DNA of 64,000 nt from Stictocephala bisonia (GCA_035578905.1 JAQJVL010000533.1:359501-423500); one strand, 5' to 3'; positions 15,301 to 24,444 are shown, numbered from the stretch's first letter. The notes: generated from the sequence alone by a model not told the origin. Numbers and translations are program-made.

Positions 15301-18300
15301 ACCAAAGTCTTGTTGCAGTGATACTCTACGGTGTTACTTATAGACCCTTCGACATTTATTCAGCCCAATACATTCTCTCACCAGCGGTATCTTGAAGAGC
15401 CGCAGAAGGTTTGCCATTTCTATAGAGGTGACACTCGATGGCGCTCCCACCACACTTGATATGACCTTCCTCACCGAACTCTTGTTGCAGTGATATTCTG
15501 TATCATCGATGTTACTTATGGACACTTCAATATTTATTCAGCCCAATACATTCTCTCACCTGCGGTATCTTGAAGAGCCGCAGAAGGTTTGCCACTTGTA
15601 TAGAGGTGCAACTCGAAGCCGCTCCCACCACACCTGATATGACCTTCCTCGCCGAACTCTTGTTGCAGTGATATTCTGCGTCATCAATGTTGCTCATATA
15701 CCCTTCAACATTTATTCAGTCTAACACATTCTCTCACCTGCGGTATCTTGAAGAGCCGCAGAAGGTTTGCCACTTGTATAGAGGTGACACTCGAAGCCGC
15801 TCCCACCACTCCTGATATGACCTTCCTCACCGAACTCTTGTTGCAGTGATACTCTGCGTCATCGATGTTGCTTATAGATCCTACAAAATGGTTGTAAACA
15901 TCGTAAACACAACATACAGTGTTTTATCCGAAGTAATAAAAACAGACATATATTTTTACAATTTCTTCATTTATTTTTTTTAAGATCTTAACAGTATTTT
16001 TTAATTAAGTTTAGAGAAATTTTATTTTAAATTACAAAATTGTTTTTCTTGTTAAGAAATTTTAATGATCTGCAGAGGCATTAATGAGAAACGTTGAGCG
16101 ATGGCCATTCCACTCAATAGTCCTCATCGATCACTCCCCAAGCTGTTTGACACTTAACGAAAGAAGACCTTAAGTCCAAATTTGAAGGAAACCCTCATTA
16201 TACCGATTATTTCACAAGTGCTAAAGAACCTAACAACACATTTTCACAATTACAACGTTACTGGGTAGGCCATAATTATAATAACCCTAATGCGTAGGCC
16301 ATAATGCTAAAACTGAACTGCCTTTTGTTCTTTTTACTCGTTAAAATTCATCATTAAAACAGATGTAATACTAGTTTCTTACAAATGAAACACCGACACA
16401 ACGTTGTGTGTTTTTTAAGGAGAATATGAATGATTATATGAGTGTAGTCCGTTTACTATCTGAGTTCGACTGTTCCTCAGAAAGGGCAATTTATTAATAG
16501 CCCAACAGCCAGGACAACTAAGGGACCTACAGTTTTACCTGGAGTCCAAACCAAGTAGTTTTGGTCTGACTTTCAGCTGATTGACAAGCCTGAAACTCAG
16601 TTATCTCCCCAACACAACATCAAGATACTGACTACTACCCAACATAGACACTCCAGACGTCTCTAGTAGTGTCCATGCTGATAGCAACCATTGAGCGAAC
16701 GTACGTCGGTATTAAGAGGACCTAGTATAAAACCTATTGCCTACAATCTCCTCAGCATTTTCCCCCAAAGTAGCTGGATTACAGCACTGCGCCACCAGGA
16801 CTAACAACACGAAGTAGTGAAACATTTTAAACATTTAGAGAAATGGCTAATTCTTTGGCTGTCGAGAATAATGTTGTAGTTAGTAGTGGTTTACGAGCTC
16901 CTTGAAATCTTACAGCTGTCCTGAACATTAATTAAGAACACCTCTCATATGGCACAACACATGTTTCAAAAATAGTTCACTAGAAAATGTTCCAAAAAAT
17001 TAAAAATTTATTCATACTATTGTGATAAACCTGAAGTCTTCAACAATGCAAAAAATGCAATTGCATGAGCTTGTAACCAAGATGGAATATGACTGCAAGA
17101 AACTTTACACTGAAAATATTTATAAACGTTTGAAATTAAACTTCAAATGCAATTAAAAAGTCATATCAGTACTCCTTACGCAAAAATTTAGTTAAAGGTA
17201 AATTTTAATCAAATTTAATTGAAATGTTAATCTACTGATTATAGTTGTTTATTTGCTTTAATTATGTTCCTTTCAATTTCTCATTACTGCAACCCATCCT
17301 TGTACTATCATCGAGGGTGGGTGAGAATGCACCGGACACAGGAGAACTACACAGAACAAAAAAAAACACAAGTTGAATGGCAAAATATTGTTTATTACAT
17401 GAAAATTACAAAAACATTTGATTCAAAAGTATTTTAAAAAATATTAAGTTACAATTAACAAAAATTTAAACATTTTTGGAGAAAACGGGCTGTTGACTGT
17501 TTGTGAAAAGTTACGATATTTATCAAATGTTACAGAAAAATATAAATATATGTTGGCCTTGAGAGAAAAGAAATAAATAACGAAAGAAAACAAGATCAAC
17601 AAATATATACAATACAAATTATCAATAGATTGTAAGCTATATAAAAAATAGGTTAGACCTAATAACATTTTTTATAAATATATAAATATAGAGCTCTGAA
17701 AAATGTATAAGAATAATAAATAAATAATAACAATGAACACTTACAAGAATAAATAAATACCAGAATACATGTATGAATAAACTACATCTAGAATACAATA
17801 ACTACAAATAACAAAAGACAAAAGTTTTAAATGGCAACTGAACTTACGAGGCATCGGGTAACAAAATGTGGGCCAATTTGGAAAAGTTAAAAAAACAAAA
17901 GAATTAAATAATTAATAATTACGCCGAGATCCAGCAGGCTAAACTGGGCGACTCCTAATGGGAACAATAAAGTGAAGAATTACCCGAGAATCCCGTTCTT
18001 TAAAATAAAATTACCAAACCCCCCATAGTAAAAAATATAAACAAAAAAATTAAAACTAAATCTAAAAGTATATCTTGCTATAAATTACACTGTTCACAGA
18101 AACCACAAAACAAGTTTTTCACAGGTAGCACTTTAAAATATTTACTGTTCAAATCTGGAAACCAGAAGGGCCGAATAAATAAACTGGGTGTGGGACACCT
18201 TCATGTCGATGTCTTCATCCTGGAGGCCGATGGATGGACAGCGCGGAAAGGGTGAAGAAGTGGCTGCCACTCTGGGACGCATAGTAGAGGCTAGTCCCAG

Positions 18301-21300
18301 CCCATAGATTTCGCACCGTGCCTCCAGAAAAATGTCGTCAGTAGCCATGCAGGTGCCCGTCTATCACTCTACGACCCTAGATCCAGGGCTAAAGGAACAG
18401 CACAGCGCAAAACATAGTTTAGTCTGGCTCCACAAAAGCGAGAAAACAAAATAAATACATAAAGAGACGAAATTTAAAAAAGACAACATTTGTTTTACTA
18501 ATAAGAGCTGCCATGACAATTAAAAATGTAAAATTTGTAAAATAAAATTAATAAGTACAGAAACTACATAAATACCCAATTAAGTATTTACCTAAAATAA
18601 CAAAAGACTAAGTACAATTGGTTAAACAAATTAATTAAGCAAAAATAATAAAGAATAAAGTTAACCATTTACATAACTCAACATTACATAACTAAAATCC
18701 TGCCGTGTCCGGCAACAACATGAAACCTTTTATTAGACCTATCAAGTAAAATAGTTATAAAAATAGAAAATGATTCTGAGTTTACAATAAACAATTAAAA
18801 TACAACATTTAATTACAAAAAAAAAAAAAAAAAAAAAAACAGTTTAAAAGGACAAAATAATATACGAAATAGAAATACAATATCACAATACGTCGTCACA
18901 TGGGCCTAACCTAGGCCTGCTGAAAAAGAAACATTTTCACAAACAGGCAACAGCTTTATTAATTACTGAAACTTAGAGAATGAAATAAAGCTCAATAAAC
19001 AATATTTTTAACCAAAGAGTTACAAAAGCAAACCGTTTTTACGAACATTTACCTAAACGTTTCTAGCCACAAAACATGTCGTTGTTGGCTGCCAAGCTAG
19101 AATGGTCAGCTTGCCGACAACGCCAAGGAACACAGAAAACGAAATCACGGAACACGAAAACGAAAACAAAGACACTAAAACTAAATGAAACACAGAGAGA
19201 AAGATTGAACTGTCCGTGGGAGACGATCGTAATGTGCAAACGGCACATTACTCGGACAATCTTCTTTATAACATAAAGTATTTTTATATTCATTACAAAA
19301 AGAATGAGGGTTTATTTAATTTAATAAAATAATTACTAAAAAATAATACTTTATACTAACAAAGCTATAAGTAGTAAAGTGACAAGGTATTTTATTGTAA
19401 GAATGTTTTGTACCTATGATCCACATTATAGACCAATGGTTCTTCGAAATAAAACTAAGCATTTATGGCCAAACATGGGTCCAAGAATTATATCGGGAAT
19501 AGTAGCCATGGGGTTGACTTTTTTTGTAAGCCCGCGAGGCATATAGTTTCACTTATAATTGTAGAACAAGGTTCTGTGATATTAAAAGTCGTTTGCTAGT
19601 TCACATTGTTTAAACATTTCCCTTATTGTTATTTGGGAAATCAATCAATAATTTGCTTCAATTTCAAAGATGTGTAAAAACACTGATTTACATTTAAATT
19701 ATTTATTTCATAAATTATCAGAATGGATTAAAAAATGTATGATACTTTTCATCATGTATCATGGGATTAAATATATGATTATAACATTATTATCTAATGA
19801 CAATTTTTTTTGAGAATATTCATAAGTTTGTTTGATATTCATAACTGGCTCATTTTTAAAGACGAATAATTTTATTCCATTAAAAATATTGATGGATCAA
19901 ACACGTTTGATGACGAATTTTGTTTGTTTATCGTGTATCAGTTACCTTTAATGAAGTCTACAGCCATTTCGAGGCCGTATGTGTCTTTATCACAGTCGTC
20001 CAAGATGTGAGCACCCAGTTTAAAGGGCAGGAAACGTTGACTGTTGATAACGTCCAGGGTGTAAAGCATGGTCTCCAGGGCCTGAATGCCACCCTGGGGC
20101 ATCACAGGGCCACAGGTCACAGTGTCCGACCGCTCGTGAACCATCATGAGCCCTGGAACACATTATCTCGTTAATTATCACAGTCGTCCAAGATGTGAGC
20201 ACCCCGTTTGAAGGGCAGGAAACCTTGATTGTCGATGACGTCCAGGGTGTAAAGCATAGGTGATCAAGGGGAAGACTGTGTTCTACGTGTATACATATAT
20301 TTTGAGTATTTATTTTTATGTATGAATTTTTATTTATTCACAACGCCGATAGTCAAGAAATGAGTGAATATGGACTTCGAATGAGTTTAGATGAGCCAAT
20401 GTCATCATTGTTAAACATAAACCAATGGTAAATAACCTGCGGTCAGCGCATGCGTGACAAATTCTATCCCCCACCACACACAGTTCTTGGTACAGTCACT
20501 GCTAGCAGTATGGACCTTGCACTACTACAACGATCACTTGCCACGGTGTTTACAGTGGTTTTGCTATTGTGTTGTTAAATCAAGTAAGTTAAATCCTGTA
20601 CGTTGTAGGACTGGGGTTGCATTGTAGTATTCTTAATGGTTCAAATGATATAGTCGTAGCTGTATACCCCAACCTTAGTTTAATTGTTACCAATCATAAG
20701 TAAAATACTTTACCATTTTTGATTTTATTGGTAAAATATTGTACTATGAAATGTTCCATTATTAAATGCATATTTTAATTTAATCATTTTAAATGTTTCC
20801 AAGGAAACATTCTTTTCAAGATCAGATGGGAAATTCTGACTGTTTGTCTGTTGTATAGGCTATTTAAGAATAAATAAGATGACTTGGCCGCCTTCCAGTT
20901 TATATTGGTAAGTGAAGCTGGGATATTCCATATGATTATAGTAAAAAAATAATGAGAGTGATATATTATAAATCCAAGAAAATATTAAAAGCTCAGTTTT
21001 TTTTTCCGAGTAGGCCTAACCTATTGCAGAAGTTAATATGGAAAGAGATTATAATTTAAAACCAAGAAATAGAACACTAAAAAAATGTTACAAATAATAC
21101 TTAGATTTGAAATTAATCGCAAGCTCAACTGTCACATGTGTATGGTTTTGTACGTGACTGTACCTTGCAGCCCACTGCCTTTGGAGGGGAACGGTGGTGG
21201 GAGAAGTAACCATTCCCTCTCCACTACGCACCATTTACTTTGGGTTTATGTTTACACAAACAATTTTACAAGCTAAGACTGACTATTACTTATGCATTGG

Positions 21301-24300
21301 CATTAATTAATAGCCCAATGAAAAATGAACAGCTGGATCTTATCAGCTGATGTCTTTCAAAATATGTTTTGACTCTAATCAATGTCAGACTTGTCAGTTA
21401 GCTGAAAATCATACCAACACTTTGTGGTTCGGATTCCACGTAAAACTGTAGGTTCTTTAATTAGCCTGACAATTGGGCTATTAATAATTAGCTCTTTCTG
21501 AGGAAGAATCGACCTTTGTTAGTAACAATGGCTACACTCGATCATCTACACTTAACACACTCATTCACTCCTCATATTCTCCCAGATCTTGACGATCGGC
21601 GTCTTAGTAACGAGTAATGAATGTGTTTACTTTATTATGATTAAGTTCAGTAAATTTTGTTTAGCTGACATATAAGGTATTTAAGAAATAAAGATCTGGA
21701 ATCAATCAAATGTGTTCTTAGAGGATAGTAAGTACAGCATTCAAAAGCATTTTATAATGATCAATGCTTTAACAGTGTTCTAATTTAAGGAGATATTTGT
21801 CGAGTAAATTAAGCATTAAGAAAGTTAAGAAAGTTTAAAATTGTAAATTTTTGTAGCCATTCATAATGTTTAATGACACAACAAGTATTTAAGTTCCTAA
21901 ATGCTCTTAAATAATTCTTACTTTTTATTTGAATATAAACGTTCACTTTAGAAACTCTTATAAATGAATGAAAAAGAGCGTTGAATTTATTCACGAGTGA
22001 GACGAAACGTTTAATTACCTAATCACAAATTTCAAAAAGAATTTTTTTATGAAATTCTTTAAACTCAATTATTCATAGTTTCTTGGAAACACAATCCAGT
22101 TTGTAAATTCATATTACTGTCTTTGCTTAAGAATGTTATTATTATTCATTATTTTAGTATAACATTGTTCACTTAAAAGTCACTTTATAACTACTCTTCT
22201 AGCTAAATTGCTCCCTCCAAGAGCAGTAAAACACTTCAAATTAAAAACGGTTCTTCAAACATAATTTTAAAATAATAAAACTGTTTGAAATGCTTTTTCC
22301 AAAACATTATTTGGAACTAAAATGACATTGTATAAAAAATAATATAGTATAGTAATACACAAATGTGTTAGATAGTTAATTTCACAAACAACCCCTAAAC
22401 TACATCAGCCATAATTCAGTTTATGAATATTCTGTAAATACCATACACTTGCTTTAACTACCATTTTATTTTTGAGCCCTATATGATAAATCACTCTGCT
22501 ATCAGTACCTAATAAAATACTTTTTCGCATCATCCTAAATAGAATCAAATATGTAGTAGATACCAAACTTAGAAGAGAGCAGGCGGGCTTCAGAAAAGAT
22601 CGTTCGTGTGTGTACATGATAACAACTCTGAGATTGTAATTGAACAGAGTGGAACATCAGAACCCCCTTTACTTTTGTTTTGTCGATTTTGAGAAATCAT
22701 TTAATTCTATTAGTAGAGAATCTATTTTGAAAGCTTTGGAAGCATATTGAATACCCAAAAAACTATAAACATCATCAAGGCGGCTTATAAAAACTTCCAA
22801 TGTAAAGTCATTCGTGAAGGAAAATTAACATCTTCTTTTGGAATTAAAACTGGAGTGAGACAGAGGTGTCTACTACCTCCTATAATATTCTTGATGGTGC
22901 TGGATGGGGTGATGAGGAAAGTAGCCAGTAAACCAAGAGGGTTGCAGTGGAGATTGATCGAGAGGTTAGAGGATATCGATTTTGCTGATGACTTATGCGT
23001 AATGTCTCATAAACTAAAATATATATATATAAGAAAAGGTAGATGATCTCATCTTGGAAGGAAGCTATGTAGGCAAGAAAGTTAATATTGAAAAGACAAG
23101 GACATGTGAGGCTGAACCACGTAAACCAAGATCAATTATTCAAACTCAACAAGAGGACGATTGAATAAATAGAACAGTTATGTTACCCTGGCAATGTGGT
23201 TTACAAAATTGGTGTGACAGACGAGAATATAACAGAAATTATAAGAAAGTCAAAAGGGGCCTATGCACAACTTGGACCAATATGAAGATCTCAGGAACTA
23301 AGAAGGAAACCCAAGTTAAGAAAATTTGAGAGCAACGTCAAATCTGTGCTTCTATATGGCTGCCAGTCCTCGAAGATCGCCGAGTCTGTAACTCCCAAAC
23401 TGCAGACATTTACTAACAACTTTCTCAGAAAAATTCTGAAGATCTATTGGCCAGAAACTATCAGAAATGAAAAGTTATGAAGAATATGTGGACAAGAATC
23501 AGTAGCAGCGATAATCATGACAAGAAAATTTGACTGGATTGGACAGACTCTCCGAAGAGCACAAGATAGCATCAGTAAACAAGCCCTTGATTGGAACCCA
23601 CAAGGAAGAAGAAGACGTGGAAGACCAAAAGTTACGTGGAGGAGAACTGTGGAAAAGGAAATAAAAAATTAATGCAAGAACTGGAGTGAGATCAATCAAA
23701 TGGCTCATAATCGTGTCAGGTATTTTGTTGCGGCTCTACGTCTGCCAAGGGATTAAAGGAAAGAAGTAATAAGTCATATGAAAAGAATACCTTATTTACA
23801 AAATTATATTTATACTCATTTTAAATAAGTTTTTTTTAATTTCACGCCAGTTCACATAGACCTGTGCGTGAACTTCATTCAACGAGTGATTTATGAACTG
23901 ACAACTGAGTGGGAATTCGAACATAAGACAATGCTGTCTGAAACCCCCACTCCGGCAGTTTACTCATTCCCCACTTAACTGCTTCGTCTCCTGAATATGT
24001 TAATTTGTCCTGAATGAACTTTCTGATCTCGTGTTTTTGTGATATCAGCAACTATGTTAATCATACTGGTCAATGAGCGTACCTACCTCCCAATATGATG
24101 TCCCCTTCCAAGACTGCCTCCCGCTTGACTGGCCATGGAGGTTTCTCTCCACTGTATCGTCCACTTTCCTCTAGCAACGACCGCATATTATGAATGACAA
24201 AATCACTCTTGGGATTCTCTTGCCTGGTGATAAATTTCCGGTGGTGGTGACGAAGCCTGAGCTCTCCTGGCAGCTGCAAGGATCCCTCCATCTCACTTCC

Positions 24301-24444
24301 ATTCCTTGAGTCCAGGACGTACAAGTATCGTGTGTTTTGTTCCAGGGAAGTCCCGGATAGTGATATGTTACAGAGGAAGGTCAACAAAACTATTGTTACA
24401 GTTTTATGGTAGATTGTCAGCACGCGAGATTCATGTAAGAACAT
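203..24444 (-). CDS. mtt: Metabotropic glutamate receptor-like (DmXR/mangetout type), 5' part, eight coding exons
   Basis: Join on the minus strand: 24444-24087, 20152-19946, 15880-15738, 15128-14958, 9390-9246, 6941-6690, 3066-2785, 328-203. All junctions are AG/GT and the phases join (1,1,0,0,1,1,1), giving 561 codons plus one base; the gene continues beyond position 1. The product is a class C GPCR. This part is the signal region and extracellular Venus-flytrap domain, with family blocks such as EGDIILGG, CGPVMPQGGIQALE, RLGWSYVSIVYEESNYG, WIGSDGW and NPWFVEFWEDHFQCRYPN. By alignment from memory to mGluR1, the contacts for the amino-acid backbone are kept (S219, T242, D374; numbering from the ATG), while two side-chain carboxylate contacts are lost (R78 to A144, K409 to Q468). 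That pattern fits the DmXR/mtt branch, whose ligand is not glutamate. ATG 24444 is the first in frame: a TAG lies about 40 bases upstream. The cysteine-rich and 7TM domains are outside the window. Branch assignment is less certain than family. Confidence 0.88.
329..2784. other. Intron 7 of the receptor gene
   Basis: AT-rich intron. The only structured element I see is the TTAGG-like tract at 1868-1958. A short inverted pair (ACAGGTCGTAG type) lies at about 1212-1240. Confidence 0.8.
1868..1958 (+). repeat. TTAGG telomere-like tract
   Basis: About 18 units of a 5-base repeat, mostly TTAGG with regularly spaced TTATG and one TTAAG variants. TTAGG is the usual insect telomere repeat. This is an interstitial tract inside an intron. 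Confidence 0.9.
2785..3066 (-). CDS. mtt: mGluR-like exon 7
   Basis: 282 nt, phase 1 to phase 1, acceptor TGTTACAG and donor GTATTT. It encodes residues 426-519: FWEDHFQCRYPNSS, NQLQFVSDAVMAFAMALRDM and MRPTKGLDLLRFLHSVKF. Q468 sits where mGluR1 has K409, the second side-chain carboxylate contact. Its GC content is clearly above that of the flanking introns. Confidence 0.93.
3067..6044. other. Intron 6, left part
   Basis: Holds a SINE at 3842-4291 with a related 3' half just before it (about 3660-3840). A TACAGGGTGG motif occurs at 4869, and a short GC-richer patch at about 5180-5240. No coding signal recognised. Confidence 0.7.
3842..4291 (+). mobile_element. SINE family A, copy 1
   Basis: Starts GGCACTGGTGGCACAGTG (pol III A-box-like). 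It has an internal GTGGTTCAGATTCCACGT (B-box-like, GGTTC core) and ends near CAACGTTGTGTCGGCGTC. Similar full copies are at 43546, 47285 and, inverted, 16381. Box assignment is by eye. Confidence 0.75.
6045..6680 (-). repeat. Tandem array of exon 6 3' end plus donor-side intron (four extra units of about 150-170 bp)
   Basis: Units start near 6045, 6201, 6370 and 6531, followed by the true exon at 6690. Each holds about 90 bases of the exon 6 end, and three of the four keep the GTAAGTAGTG donor. Those three share a one-codon deletion (one N of the NN pair) and a P-W to L-S change, so they amplified from one variant. At least the best two are still open in frame. No acceptor of the right phase is seen, so they look like pseudo-exons. 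Confidence 0.9.
6690..6941 (-). CDS. mtt: mGluR-like exon 6
   Basis: 252 nt, phase 1 to phase 1, acceptor GACTCAG and donor GTAAGTAG. It encodes residues 342-425 with FASDQEVAGLMRAVRRCN, WIGSDGWSAR, EGTLSVQPQANPVRGFDD and LTVENNKRNPWFV. D374 and R379 match the ligand contacts D318 and R323 of mGluR1. The last roughly 90 bases of the exon are copied four times just downstream. Confidence 0.94.
6942..8654. other. Intron 5, right part
   Basis: AT-rich intron sequence. I see no repeat or coding structure apart from the exon 5-derived array that begins at 8655. Confidence 0.6.
8655..9245 (-). repeat. Tandem array of exon 5 3' end plus donor-side intron (six extra units of about 96 bp)
   Basis: Six degenerate units begin near 8660, 8757, 8854, 8951, 9048 and 9144, running up to the true exon 5 end. 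Each pairs a block like the last roughly 50 bases of exon 5 (TCTGGCCCTTGG, CAGTCTCTGCACGAT on the plus strand) with an intron block (GCTTGACAAGCTTAGATC, then GATATCTTGCCAC). The donor is GTAAG in the unit at 9048 and decayed in most others. No unit includes the exon 5 acceptor. Confidence 0.85.
9246..9390 (-). CDS. mtt: mGluR-like exon 5
   Basis: 145 nt, phase 0 to phase 1, acceptor TTGGAAG and donor GTAAGT. It encodes residues 294-341: AFEELELLLSKANICIAV, KEKLTKDSGVAEDTAYD and the end KPRARG. Its last roughly 50 bases, the donor and about 50 bases of intron are the source of the 96-bp repeats at 8655-9245. Confidence 0.92.
10318..10679 (+). mobile_element. MITE family 1, copy 1
   Basis: About 362 bp with inverted ends CTTTTCCGTTAATTCAC and GTGAATTAACGGAAAAG. 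The interior holds a TTAGG-like tract (TTAGGTTAGGTTAGGT) and the conserved core CCAGCGATATCGGAT. Flanking 8-mers TTCTATTT and TATGTTTT are a poor match, so the target duplication is decayed or the ends are off by a base. Confidence 0.8.
10938..10985 (+). repeat. TTAGG telomere-like tract
   Basis: About nine 5-base units with one TTGGG variant, located some 260 bases past the MITE end. Confidence 0.9.
12170..12380 (+). repeat. Direct duplication of about 115 bp next to TTAGG-like sequence
   Basis: Two adjacent copies share GTTAGTTTATGTGA, TAAGTTACGTCAGCTGTG and ATTGAAGTTTTAAGT. Both begin with degenerate GGTTAGG units. The second copy differs at several positions. Confidence 0.8.
14150..14277 (-). 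mobile_element. tRNA-derived SINE (family B), copy 1
   Basis: On the minus strand it begins GCGCGGTGGCTCAGTGG (A box TGGCTCAGTGG), then GCTTCGAATCC about 35 bases on (B box), followed by a non-tRNA tail ending GAACTGGCGAGTTC. The tRNA-like head lacks a clean cloverleaf, so it is a SINE and not a tRNA gene. Confidence 0.8.
14958..15128 (-). CDS. mtt: mGluR-like exon 4
   Basis: 171 nt, phase 0 at both ends, acceptor TTGTAG and donor GTACAG. It encodes residues 237-293 with STSPELSNKQRFEYFSRT, SDHHQARAMVEIIKRLGW and VSIVYEESNYGIK. T242 matches mGluR1 T188. The adjacent position of mGluR1 S186 is W240. This exon is single copy. Confidence 0.93.
15294..15346 (-). pseudogene. Truncated fourth copy of mGluR-like exon 3
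   Basis: About 53 nt matching the start of exon 3 (SISN, then EYHCNK), with a 6-base internal loss. It breaks off within the exon, about 14 bases before the motif TACAGGGTGTCCC at 15269-15281. It marks the downstream end of the exon 3 tandem array. Confidence 0.75.
15382..15524 (-). CDS. mtt: mGluR-like exon 3, copy C (candidate alternative exon)
   Basis: Third full copy, 143 nt, open in the same phase, preceded by ATTGAAG and followed by GTGAGA. Relative to copy A the junction glycine becomes V, ISGVVGAASS becomes ISSVVGAPSS, IQV becomes IEM, and the last codon CAG becomes CTG (Q to L). It is more diverged than copy B, with changes in the ligand loop and after it. The weak acceptor is shared with copy B. 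Confidence 0.5.
15560..15702 (-). CDS. mtt: mGluR-like exon 3, copy B (candidate alternative exon)
   Basis: Second full copy, again 143 nt, open in the same phase, preceded by GTTGAAG and followed by GTGAGA. Differences from copy A include SI to YM at the first two residues, V to A in SSVRK, and V to C in the ligand loop (SSCTS). The acceptor lacks a good pyrimidine tract because the repeat unit carries donor-side rather than acceptor-side intron sequence. It may be a mutually exclusive exon or an unspliced duplicate; sequence alone cannot decide. Confidence 0.55.
15738..15880 (-). CDS. mtt: mGluR-like exon 3, copy A (canonical)
   Basis: 143 nt, phase 1 to phase 0. Acceptor is TTTTGTAG with an upstream T-rich stretch, donor is GTGAGA. 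It encodes residues 190-236, from SISNIDDAEYHCNKSS to NLLRLFKIPQ, ending at a conserved family position. The loop GAASSVTS carries the serine that matches mGluR1 S165 (alpha-carboxylate contact). Of the three full copies this one matches the family consensus best and has the best acceptor, so it is taken as the default exon. Confidence 0.9.
16381..16803 (-). mobile_element. SINE family A, copy 2 (inverted)
   Basis: Reverse orientation copy: on the minus strand it starts CCTGGTGGCGCAGTGCTG and ends near CACAACGTTGTGTCGG. Moderately diverged from the copies at 3842 and 47285. Confidence 0.75.
17346..19300 (-). other. A-rich strand-asymmetric block, possible decayed retroelement
   Basis: For about 1.9 kb the plus strand is strongly A-rich and T-poor relative to its surroundings. 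It contains an A run (18817-18839) and a more GC-rich island (about 18170-18420). On the minus strand the island holds a 68-codon ATG frame (18348 to 18142) whose product I do not recognise. An AATAAA read on the minus strand lies near 17392. This would fit an old minus-strand element with its 3' end near 17390, but no reverse transcriptase or terminal repeats were found. Confidence 0.35.
19946..20152 (-). CDS. mtt: mGluR-like exon 2
   Basis: 207 nt, phase 1 to phase 1, acceptor CCAG and donor GTAACT. It encodes residues 120-188 with LMMVHERSD, CGPVMPQGGIQALE and LGAHILDDCDKDTYGLE, strongly conserved lobe 1 blocks. The positions matching mGluR1 Y74 and R78 are G140 and A144, so the arginine that holds the glutamate side chain is absent. 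A partial copy of this exon lies just upstream at 20175-20263. Confidence 0.92.
20175..20263 (-). pseudogene. Partial duplicate of mGluR-like exon 2
   Basis: About 89 bases matching the interior of exon 2 (19987-20071: HILDDCDKD region and flanks) with several substitutions. It lies some 22 bases upstream of exon 2 in gene orientation. It has neither exon boundary, so it is a fragment. Confidence 0.85.
20264..22479. other. Intron 1, left part
   Basis: AT-rich intron. A partial SINE family A copy lies at about 21380-21615. A GC-richer patch of about 80 bases surrounds 21160-21230. No exon recognised. Confidence 0.6.
21380..21615 (+). mobile_element. SINE family A, 3' part
   Basis: Matches the B-box-like GTGGTTCGGATTCCACGT region, the GGGCTATTAATAA segment and the ACACTCATT-rich end of the full copies. 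The 5' half with the A-box-like start is missing. Confidence 0.65.
22480..23765 (+). pseudogene. Decayed non-LTR retrotransposon (reverse transcriptase and C-terminus)
   Basis: A broken reading frame, plus strand. An EQAGFRK-like block at about 22570 is followed by a long open stretch (22747-23046) with SFGIKTGVRQRCLL and the catalytic FADDL motif (about 22981). After several frameshifts and stops comes a C-terminal block at about 23529-23760: WIGQTLRRAQDSISKQALDW, RRRRGRPK, TWRRTVEKE and the end FVAALRLPRD then stop. These are family blocks of animal LINE elements. Many stops mean it cannot be active. It sits in intron 1, opposite to the host gene. Confidence 0.9.
23843..23975 (-). mobile_element. 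tRNA-derived SINE (family B), diverged copy 2
   Basis: Shares the GCCAGTTCACAT tail, the CAACGAGTG segment and a GGGAATTCGAAC B-box remnant with the copy at 14150-14277, but the A-box end is damaged. Confidence 0.55.
24087..24444 (-). CDS. mtt: mGluR-like exon 1 (start codon, signal region)
   Basis: First coding exon, 358 nt, ending in phase 1 at donor GTAGGT. It starts at the ATG at 24444-24442. The open frame runs further up to a GTG at 24477, but an in-frame TAG precedes that, so the ATG is preferred. Residues about 14-31 are hydrophobic (VTIVLLTFLC) and look like the signal peptide core. A low-complexity linker follows, then EGDIILGG, the first strand of the flytrap domain. A T-rich tract ending in AG at about 24485 could be the acceptor of a 5' UTR intron. 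Confidence 0.85.

Larger units (their letters stand above)
15294..15880 (-). repeat. Tandem array of whole exon 3 (three full units and one partial, 178-bp period)
   Basis: Low ends of the full units are at 15738, 15560 and 15382, exactly 178 bases apart. Each unit is the 143-base exon plus 35 bases of intron (GTGAGAGAATGT, then GAATAAATGTTGAAG). The last bases of each spacer supply an AG before the next copy. Confidence 0.95.
15881..19945. other. Intron 2 of the receptor gene
   Basis: Holds an inverted SINE (16381-16803) and an A-rich block (about 17346-19300) that may be a decayed minus-strand retroelement. No exon-like segment with receptor similarity was seen. Confidence 0.65.

Noticed and set aside
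18142..18348. 68-codon minus-strand frame as a host gene
   Set aside because: Real ATG and higher GC, but no recognisable domain, and it lies in an A-rich block that looks like a decayed element. Kept only as part of that block.
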